From positions 1 to 7,013 of the forward strand of contig CALCOQ010000001.1 in assembly GCA_937897005.1 (NCBI GenBank): 7,013 nucleotides of DNA, written 5' to 3'. Below are positions 1 to 4,824 of the stretch, piece after piece. The position numbers and the translations under genes are program-made. Source of the stretch: an uncultured euryarchaeote. GTDB lineage: Archaea > Thermoplasmatota > Poseidoniia > Poseidoniales > Poseidoniaceae. Within the stretch, counting starts at the first letter, position 1; each line of letters starts with the position of its first letter. The notes beneath the pieces are model-generated. The model made no database searches. It had not been told where the DNA came from and saw nothing but the letters and a program-made list of their open reading frames with translations.

Positions 1-354
1 CCTATGGAAAAAGATGCCATCGTATAGATCCATCTCGACGTGTTCGACCATGTTGGCAACGGTTATCGGTGCCCATTCCTCAAACAATTCAATGACTATC
101 TCACCCTCAACCCTGGATTGTAGATGCCCAGGTTGGTAATTGACTGCAATCATGATCACTGGGTCACCTGGATGTGGCTCATCCATGGGACTGCCCTCCA
201 GGACTGGACCATCGGTCCAATTGTTCGGATCGACGCTGCGATTCCGCCAATCACCATCATCTCCAGACACTTCCGCAGTAGAAAGAGTACCTGCTGAAGA
301 AGGAGCAAAAACAGCGAGGAGCAGGATGCCCACAACGAGTCTGGCGCCCCTCAT
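1..354 (-). CDS. Secreted cyclophilin-type peptidyl-prolyl cis-trans isomerase (N-terminal part, cut by window edge)
   Basis: The frame reads from the ATG at 354 to the window edge as 118 residues without a stop. Residues 1-21 look like a signal peptide: basic start MRGAR, a hydrophobic run VVGILLLAVFAP, and a small-residue cleavage site near SSA/G. A polar linker follows (about 22-65). The cyclophilin fold then begins: GEIVIELFEEWAPITVANM (84-102) matches the family's opening strand and first helix, and YDGIFFHR (111-118) matches the family pattern YDGxxFHR. The last residue seen, R118, aligns with the family's catalytic arginine; the rest of the active site lies outside the window. Cyclophilins interconvert cis and trans prolyl peptide bonds, and the signal peptide places this one outside the cytoplasm, probably helping exported proteins to fold. 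The gene diverges from the membrane-protein gene at 461. Its start is odd: the good ribosome site at 386-393 serves a short out-of-frame ORF instead (see 351-380). Confidence 0.85.
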   Translation of the reverse strand, partial: MRGARLVVGILLLAVFAPSSAGTLSTAEVSGDDGDWRNRSVDPNNWTDGPVLEGSPMDEPHPGDPVIMIAVNYQPGHLQSRVEGEIVIELFEEWAPITVANMVEHVEMDLYDGIFFHR

Positions 355-380
355 GAATCTGTGAGACGGTTGTTGAACAT
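351..380 (-). other. Possible 9-codon leader ORF overlapping the cyclophilin start
   Basis: On the minus strand the sequence GGGGGTGA (393-386) resembles the ribosome site GGAGGTGA. It is followed after five bases by an ATG at 380 that encodes MFNNRLTDS and stops at TGA (353-351). That stop overlaps the cyclophilin ATG (354-352) as ATGA, the usual geometry for translational coupling. The cyclophilin ATG has no good ribosome site of its own at normal spacing. It could be a coupled leader peptide. A one-base indel, real or a sequencing error, could instead have split a longer signal-peptide start. Chance is also possible. Confidence 0.3.
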
Positions 381-425
381 CAATTTCACCCCCTGAAAAC
401 AATGTCTGTGATTGCTGCCCTCCGG

Positions 426-441
426 TCACTTCATGAAGTGA
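426..441. promoter_or_regulatory. Perfect 16-base palindrome in divergent intergenic region (candidate operator)
   Basis: TCACTTCATGAAGTGA is identical on both strands, with no mismatch and no spacer. It sits in the 106-base gap (355-460) between the divergent cyclophilin and membrane-protein starts, 19 bases before the ATG at 461. The length suits a site for a dimeric winged-helix or HTH regulator acting on one or both genes, which is inference. I see no convincing archaeal TATA/BRE pair in this gap on either strand. Confidence 0.45.
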
Positions 442-460
442 AAGCGATGGCCTGCGACCA

Positions 461-865
461 ATGAGCGAAGAAATCGAGACAACAAAACCTGAAATGCTGA
501 AATGGGCAATGATTCTGACTGGAGCATCTCTGGCTGTCATCATCTGGCAAGGAATGTCTGGAATCGGACAACTTGGATATACCTTTGATGGTTGGAACCT
601 TGGAACTTCGCACAAACGTTCCGGGGAAGTTGGCTTGTTACTGGCTATTGCCGCAACAGTGCTAGTCATCCTCTCCAAGGTCGACGACAGCAAACTCAAG
701 GGGATGTCATTTGGATACACCACAGCTTGGGTGATACAGATTGGCCTTGCTCATGCTTATTCTGGTCCACACTGGCTCGGAATGGTTCATGTCATGATTG
801 CATTCCTGATATTTGGACATGGATTGATGATGATGCCGAAATTCAAAGCGGTGTTGAATCCCTGA
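461..865 (+). CDS. Small four-helix membrane protein, unknown function, histidine-rich
   Basis: I do not recognise this 134-residue protein. A short acidic cytoplasm-like start (MSEEIETTKPE) is followed by four likely membrane helices at about 15-36, 57-74, 83-100 and 105-123, and a short basic tail (KFKAVLNP). Histidines fall at 51, 98, 104, 110 and 120. H110 and H120 lie in the last helix, and H98 and H104 flank the loop before it, so a metal or haem site is conceivable but unproven. The ATG at 461 is chosen as the first methionine that gives a full frame. The nearest ribosome-like bases (AGTGA, about 437-441) are too far away, so the message may be leaderless or start close by. Upstream lies the palindrome; downstream are a tiny membrane ORF and the hydrolase, possibly in one transcript. 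Confidence 0.75.
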   Translation: MSEEIETTKPEMLKWAMILTGASLAVIIWQGMSGIGQLGYTFDGWNLGTSHKRSGEVGLLLAIAATVLVILSKVDDSKLKGMSFGYTTAWVIQIGLAHAYSGPHWLGMVHVMIAFLIFGHGLMMMPKFKAVLNP

Positions 866-867
866 AG

Positions 868-878
868 TATTATCTAAA
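868..878 (+). promoter_or_regulatory. Weak TATA-like box
   Basis: TATTATCTAAA is the most A/T-rich stretch in the short gap after the membrane-protein gene. Its centre is about 28 bases before the GTG at 901, the usual archaeal TATA-to-start distance for a leaderless transcript. It could also begin a transcript carrying the hairpin and the hydrolase. No BRE element is clear, and the resemblance is modest. Confidence 0.2.
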
Positions 879-900
879 CAACAGATGGTATATCTTCAAC

Positions 901-996
901 GTGCAACCTTCAGAAAGTTTCGAACAATGGCTGAACATCAGCGGAATTCTACTCCTGTTGGTGATTCTGACAGCCTTCATGCGCAGGCGCGGGTAA
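901..996 (+). CDS. Possible 31-residue single-pass membrane peptide
   Basis: This short frame starts at GTG and ends at TAA (994-996). It reads MQPSESFEQWLNISG, then a hydrophobic helix (about 15-27, GILLLLVILTAFM) and a basic end RRRG. The layout of polar stretch, membrane helix and terminal arginines is like the C-terminal anchor or sorting tail of many archaeal surface proteins. It could be a real small membrane protein with its end in the cytoplasm, or the leftover 3' end of a decayed exported protein. There is no good ribosome site and no in-frame ATG start before the hydrophobic part. A TATA-like box at 868 is correctly placed for leaderless expression. The frame extends upstream inside the 461-865 gene, but that part reads as an ordinary shadow frame. 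Confidence 0.3.
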   Translation: MQPSESFEQWLNISGILLLLVILTAFMRRRG

Positions 997-997
997 T

Positions 998-1017
998 CGT
1001 CAGCCTGAAGGCTGACG
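998..1017 (+). other. 8-bp hairpin with TGAA loop before the hydrolase gene
   Basis: CGTCAGCC (998-1005) and GGCTGACG (1010-1017) pair perfectly around a TGAA loop. The stem starts one base after the stop of the small ORF and ends 16 bases before the hydrolase ATG, just before the likely ribosome site (AGTGATG, 1019-1025). No T-run follows, so it is not a typical terminator. It could modulate translation, processing or pausing. Its 3' arm can also pair with 971-979, giving an alternative structure. Confidence 0.4.
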
Positions 1018-1033
1018 TAGTGATGCGAGAGTG

Positions 1034-2908
1034 ATGTCAGAGCCGCTCATCGCAGAATTGGTCGAAATCTCGACCCCTGAAGTGGCTGAACCATCATCTC
1101 GTCGAGACCTCGATATGGCACTTGCTGCGACTGGGGCCATGGTTCTCGTTTTCATCATGCTTTCAGCAGGATTTGGAGGAGGATTGGAGCCTGCGGATTT
1201 CTCCTCGTCAGAACTGAATTGGTGGGAAGTTCCAATTCAAGAACGCTGGAAACTCGATCTGAATCTCACCTCTTGGCGAAGTCAGCTTCCTGTAGATGGG
1301 AGATTCGAGATTCTACCACTGACTGAACATCTGGTCGATGTTGAACTACCACTGGAGGAAAGAGATGCTGGTTTTCCTGAACAGCCGCAGATGCATCTAT
1401 CCTTGTGGTTACCCGATGTACCAAATGGTGTCAAGGTGCCTGTCATTGCAACCGTGCATCCATACTACGACTTCGGCGCCCCTGGCGACAAATCAACCCC
1501 GAACACCGTTCCTGACATGGGAGTCGGCAAATGGATCTACGAGGAATTCGTACCTCATGGCTATGCTTTGGCTCAGGTCTCAACCTTCGGGACCGGTAAA
1601 TCGACACACTGTCAGGATGTCAAGGGACGCGGTGAACAGATCGGTATCGATGCCGCTGTTCGCTGGTTGGGAGAACAAACGTGGTCCAATGGAAACGTAG
1701 GACTGATGGGTAAATCATATGCTGGAACCACGAATTGGGAAGCAGCACAATTCGATAATCCGCATCTCAAGACCATCGTCCCCATCAGCGGCAGTATCGG
1801 TGTGCAACAGATGTTCTATCGAAACGGCTCAAGTGAATCCAGAGCATTGCTCTACGACGTCCTCTACGAAGGAGCAACGGTTGACGGAGACTTCAGCGAC
1901 ATGAGGATGTGCAGCGATGACCTCATCGGGCCAGCCAGTCCTTGGACAACATACACCGCGGCAGAACTTGGTGGTAGCCAATGGAACGACTACTGGGAGG
2001 AAAGATACCACCTCCCCGATGTTCTCTCCAACCACCGTGGCAGCGTCTACATCGTGTGGGGTATGCAGGACTGGAATGTGGACCCCTATCACTTCTCCCC
2101 AACCTATCAATTACTCAGGGATAGAGGCATGACAGTCAGGGGAATCTATGGCCAATGGGCACACAATTACCCTGACCAGATCCAGACCCACAGCAGTCTT
2201 GGAAGCGGATACGGGGCTGAAGCATTTCCCAACATGACAAGGATGGACTGGGCCATAGAGGTGTTCGCTTGGTTCGAGCATTTCCTCAAGGGAATCGGCC
2301 CCGAACCAGTCAGTCTGGTCCAGATACAACGCAACGATGGCAGATGGCATCTTGAGGAAACTTGGCCGCCAGAGGATCTTGAATGGCGTTTGATCGGACT
2401 TGATGAATTCCAATCGAATGGACAGCGGGTCTCAACCACCAGCAGCGTGACACTGGAAAGTGAGCCATTCACAGAAGACGTACATATCTCCGGATTGCCA
2501 ACACTTCACCTCAACGTTCAGGCATTGTGCAAAGGTGGACAGGTTTTCGCCACCATGAAGGACGGGACCACAGGACTCAGATTAGGACATGCGGTGATGG
2601 ACCTGCGCTATCGAGATGGGGGATATGATGCCAAGATAACAATTCCATTCATCTCTTACAAGATGAAGATGGAATTCAACCCGATGGATGTCATCGTTCC
2701 GGCTGGACATTCACTGCTGATTGAATTGACCGAGACCGGAGAGGATTATCTGCCATCACCAGATTGTGCTTCAACAGGGATGAATGTCGATACCGATTCT
2801 TCCTCTGTTCTTGGCCTTCCACTGATTGACCGTCCTGAGGGTGATGTCCAATGGTTCCGCGTTCCAGGCCCAGTCGATCCGAACAATCTGTCGATGACTG
2901 GAGTGTGA
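1034..2908 (+). CDS. Membrane-anchored S15/CocE-type serine hydrolase (X-Pro dipeptidyl-peptidase-like)
   Basis: This is a 624-residue alpha/beta-hydrolase of the peptidase S15 / CocE-NonD family, which cleaves X-Pro dipeptides or related acyl and ester bonds. Counting from the ATG at 1034, a 27-residue start rich in acidic and Ser residues leads to one membrane helix (about 28-48), so the catalytic body is probably held outside the cell membrane. Ser228 lies in GKSYAG, the family nucleophile motif. Asp346 (WGMQDWNVDPYH) and His377 (GQWAHNYPDQ) fit the other two triad members. Residues from about 430 form a beta-rich C-terminal region like the family's jelly-roll domain. Four cysteines (193, 293, 499 and 578, each within one residue) lie in the external part and could form disulfides. 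A GTG directly before the ATG (1031) is an alternative start; AGTGAT at 1019-1024 is placed for the ATG. The receiver gene follows four bases after the stop. The exact substrate cannot be told. Confidence 0.87.
   Translation: MSEPLIAELVEISTPEVAEPSSRRDLDMALAATGAMVLVFIMLSAGFGGGLEPADFSSSELNWWEVPIQERWKLDLNLTSWRSQLPVDGRFEILPLTEHLVDVELPLEERDAGFPEQPQMHLSLWLPDVPNGVKVPVIATVHPYYDFGAPGDKSTPNTVPDMGVGKWIYEEFVPHGYALAQVSTFGTGKSTHCQDVKGRGEQIGIDAAVRWLGEQTWSNGNVGLMGKSYAGTTNWEAAQFDNPHLKTIVPISGSIGVQQMFYRNGSSESRALLYDVLYEGATVDGDFSDMRMCSDDLIGPASPWTTYTAAELGGSQWNDYWEERYHLPDVLSNHRGSVYIVWGMQDWNVDPYHFSPTYQLLRDRGMTVRGIYGQWAHNYPDQIQTHSSLGSGYGAEAFPNMTRMDWAIEVFAWFEHFLKGIGPEPVSLVQIQRNDGRWHLEETWPPEDLEWRLIGLDEFQSNGQRVSTTSSVTLESEPFTEDVHISGLPTLHLNVQALCKGGQVFATMKDGTTGLRLGHAVMDLRYRDGGYDAKITIPFISYKMKMEFNPMDVIVPAGHSLLIELTETGEDYLPSPDCASTGMNVDTDSSSVLGLPLIDRPEGDVQWFRVPGPVDPNNLSMTGV
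2900..2908 (+). promoter_or_regulatory. Ribosome binding site of the receiver gene, inside the hydrolase end
   Basis: GGAGTGTGA closely resembles GGAGGTGA. It forms the last codons and stop of the hydrolase, with the GGAG part nine bases before the ATG at 2913. This fixes the receiver start and suggests that the two genes are co-translated. Confidence 0.55.
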
Positions 2909-2912
2909 AGCC

Positions 2913-3296
2913 ATGAAAGTCCTCGCTTTCGAGGATTCATTTGATGTTCAGTCTCTACTCATCTCAGGTGGGGTGGATATCACGCAGATTGAATTCAAGC
3001 AACTCTGGAACACTGAGGACTGGTTGAATGAAATCAACCTCTTCAACCCAGACATCCTGCTTCTCGACCATTTCATTCCACCCACCAAGGGTTTGGAAGT
3101 TCTACAACTACTGAATGTCGAAGTAGCAAATAATGGATTCGAGAGACCTTCCACCATCATCGCAATGAGTTCCTCATCAATGGCGAACCATCGAATGCTT
3201 CAATTCGGAGCGGAACATGGAATATTGAAGATGAAACTACCGGAACTGGATATATGGCCCAGAACAGGTGGACATCCAAATGTCACTCCATTGTGA
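2913..3296 (+). CDS. Stand-alone response-regulator receiver domain, shortened C-terminus
   Basis: This 127-residue protein matches a CheY-like receiver with no output domain. The acidic pair E7/D8 (AFEDSFD) and D52 in DILLLDHFIPP form the expected phosphorylation site. IPPTKGLEVLQLL (55-67) is the usual loop and helix after it. S86 (IIAMSSSS) takes the conserved Thr/Ser place, and K106 or K108 (GILKMKLP) the conserved Lys. After the Lys only about 19 residues remain, rich in Pro and Gly (ELDIWPRTGGHPNVTPL), so the normal last helix seems to be missing. The final 14 bases overlap the convergent JAMM gene. No histidine kinase is in the window. The tight link to the hydrolase suggests shared expression but does not show a functional tie. 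It may act by phosphorylation-dependent binding to a partner protein. Confidence 0.8.
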   Translation: MKVLAFEDSFDVQSLLISGGVDITQIEFKQLWNTEDWLNEINLFNPDILLLDHFIPPTKGLEVLQLLNVEVANNGFERPSTIIAMSSSSMANHRMLQFGAEHGILKMKLPELDIWPRTGGHPNVTPL

Positions 3297-4032
3297 AAGG
3301 CCAACCATATGGAAGGTCATCATCATCGACGAAGATGACATTGATGCCCACTCCCGTCCGATGAAAAGCTATCAACTCGATTCCGTGAATCGAATGACCT
3401 GTCACCGCCTTACCCAGAACAGGACGATTCTCTCGCGCCATTCGCCTTCGAAACCAATTTCCTCCCTGCTCGGGCTCTGAACGCTTGGTTCCAGCAACCA
3501 TCCTTCGTTCCCCCTCGACACCTTCGACCCATGGTGCACCCCATTCCGGTGAAAACTCCACACCCAGAATCATATCCACACCTTCAGTCCACTGTGCTGC
3601 TGCAGCATCAGCACCTGAAGGAATCGCCGGACAGTTCGGATGAGTATGCAACCAATGTGTGAAGCGACCTCCACGCGGCCCTCTGTCAGCACCGAATATC
3701 TCATCGGTCCACTCCTCTGGCAGATGATGCACGGTCATCGAATTTCCACGATTGACGACCTTGGCCTCACCTATGGTGTATCCTTGACCTGCGAATAAAT
3801 CATTTCGAGACTCTATTCCAAGAAATAGTTCTGACACTTCAGGAATGACCTGTCGTTGTGGGTCTACATCCATTCCAACAAGGATCTCATCGGGCAAGGA
3901 TTGGAAACACCATGAAAGCAGATCCATCAACAGGCTTCCCGGCATCTGTATCAACGCTGTGTAAGAATCACGCTTATCGAAGGAAACCTGATTATAATCA
4001 GCCAATGCAACACTCAACCAATCATCGACCAA
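3283..4032 (-). CDS. JAB1/MPN (JAMM) domain metalloprotease-like protein
   Basis: This 249-residue protein carries a complete JAMM zinc motif: H129-T-H131, seven residues, then S139-G-A-D142 (HTHPNCPAIPSGAD). The fold probably covers about 45-160; a glutamate such as E74 or E89 would be the catalytic acid. JAMM enzymes remove ubiquitin-like modifiers from proteins in archaea and eukaryotes, and other members cleave sulfur-carrier or cysteine adducts. Here the substrate is unknown. A tail of about 90 residues beyond the core, ending in FVDDDDLPYGWPFTME, is unusual next to archaeal JAMM proteins of about 130-140 residues. The start is TTG at 4032: an in-frame stop lies two codons upstream, no ATG is nearby, and GGGAGGGGTGA (4046-4036) puts GGAGG eight bases before it. 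The gene runs tail-to-tail over the last 14 bases of the receiver gene and is divergent from the acidic-protein gene. Confidence 0.82.
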   Translation of the reverse strand: MVDDWLSVALADYNQVSFDKRDSYTALIQMPGSLLMDLLSWCFQSLPDEILVGMDVDPQRQVIPEVSELFLGIESRNDLFAGQGYTIGEAKVVNRGNSMTVHHLPEEWTDEIFGADRGPRGGRFTHWLHTHPNCPAIPSGADAAAAQWTEGVDMILGVEFSPEWGAPWVEGVEGERRMVAGTKRSEPEQGGNWFRRRMARENRPVLGKAVTGHSIHGIELIAFHRTGVGINVIFVDDDDLPYGWPFTME

Positions 4033-4035
4033 TGC

Positions 4036-4046
4036 TCACCCCTCCC
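4036..4046 (-). promoter_or_regulatory. Strong ribosome binding site fixing a TTG start
   Basis: On the minus strand GGGAGGGGTGA holds both the GGAGG and GGTGA parts of the archaeal anti-16S match. GGAGG lies eight bases before the TTG at 4032. This is the strongest such site in the window and the main reason for accepting a TTG start for the JAMM gene. Confidence 0.65.
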
Positions 4047-4063
4047 ATTCAACGCGACGGGAG

Positions 4064-4075
4064 CATACTCATAAG
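4064..4075. promoter_or_regulatory. Weak shared TATA-like segment in divergent gap
   Basis: CATACTCATAAG is the most A/T-rich part of the 78-base gap (4033-4110) between the JAMM gene and the acidic-protein gene. It lies about 36-47 bases before the GTG at 4111 and, read as CTTATGAGTATG, about 32-43 bases before the TTG at 4032. Either gene, or both, could use it with a short leader. The match to an archaeal TATA box is poor. Confidence 0.18.
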
Positions 4076-4110
4076 TGGTGGACCATGACTATCGGGACCG
4101 AGGGGAGCAC

Positions 4111-4824
4111 GTGGCAAAGAAGGGCTTCGGCAAAATCATGAGCGCCTTGGGAGGTTCTCCATATGAAAAACTCCTCAAACGCATAGAGAAAGGTGCCAAG
4201 GAATTCCGTGGAGATGACCGCGCATTGTCAAGACTGGTCAAGAAGATGGTCAGGGAGATCCAGGAATCTTATTCTGATGAAAACATCGATGCTGAAGAGC
4301 ATGACCTGCTGATGGAGGAATTGGAAGACATCGATCCTGAAGGACGAGAGTTACCAAAACTCGATGATGATGATGGTGAATTATTCGATTCAGATAATGC
4401 AGATGATCCTAAACTGAAAAGCAAGACTATTGATCTCGACGACTTGTTATCTTCCAAAGGGGACTCATTCACGAGCAGTTATGGACGTGATGAATTCGAG
4501 GATTTCAGGCAGAAGATGTCTCAAGACTTCTATGCAGATTCTGACGAAGCCATCGCTGCAGGCGACCACGAAGCAGAGATTCGTACCCAGACCAGAGTGT
4601 TCAAGGATGAAGATGCTGATCTCGCTGCAGTCAAGCAAGCCATCGCTGCTGAAACTGGGATGAAGACGGATGATATGATTCGTGAAGAGGAAGAGGAAGC
4701 AGCGGCACAGACTGATGATTCCTACACCGTTGACGATGATGGAACTGAGTGGTGGCAGGACGATGATGGCTACTGGTGGTTCAGACCCGAAGGAGATGAA
4801 GAATGGCTGCCTTACGATGAATGA
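4111..4824 (+). CDS. Very acidic protein with tryptophan-rich C-terminal motif, unknown function
   Basis: I do not recognise a named family. From the GTG at 4111 it is 237 residues. Residues 1-50 are basic and helical (MAKKGFGKIM, then KLLKRIEKGAKEF), and about 55-80 form an acidic helical hairpin (DAEEHDLLMEELEDID) reminiscent of SHOCT-like segments. The middle is low-complexity Asp/Glu/Ser. The end (204-237) has two WW pairs, W214-W215 and W222-W223, and W232 among Asp, Gly and Pro, which may be a small folded or binding module. There is no signal peptide or membrane helix, so it is probably cytoplasmic. GTG 4111 is preferred because AGGGGAG lies just before it, because MAKKGF is a typical start, and because it leaves room for divergent promoters. 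GTG 4075 would add 12 residues. The 3' end overlaps the oxidoreductase stop by 13 bases. Confidence 0.7.
   Translation: MAKKGFGKIMSALGGSPYEKLLKRIEKGAKEFRGDDRALSRLVKKMVREIQESYSDENIDAEEHDLLMEELEDIDPEGRELPKLDDDDGELFDSDNADDPKLKSKTIDLDDLLSSKGDSFTSSYGRDEFEDFRQKMSQDFYADSDEAIAAGDHEAEIRTQTRVFKDEDADLAAVKQAIAAETGMKTDDMIREEEEEAAAQTDDSYTVDDDGTEWWQDDDGYWWFRPEGDEEWLPYDE

Noticed and set aside
433..464. Mini-ORFs ATG-AAG-TGA and MACDQ-stop before the membrane protein
   Set aside because: Very short, no ribosome site, and one arises from the palindrome itself; most likely chance.
592..996. 134-codon plus frame overlapping the membrane-protein gene
   Set aside because: The first two thirds are an out-of-frame reading of the 461-865 gene. 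Only the tail after 900 looks protein-like, so that part alone is kept as a candidate small ORF.
998..1017. Hairpin as an intrinsic terminator
   Set aside because: No T-run follows, and the hydrolase start comes 16 bases later.
4075..4110. Longer GTG start for the acidic protein
   Set aside because: It would leave only 42 bases between divergent starts and adds a poorly protein-like MVDHDYRDRGEH. The GTG at 4111 has a closer ribosome-like site.
4360..4780. GAT/GAA-rich repeats resembling a simple repeat tract
   Set aside because: They are irregular and explained by the acidic amino-acid composition of the protein.
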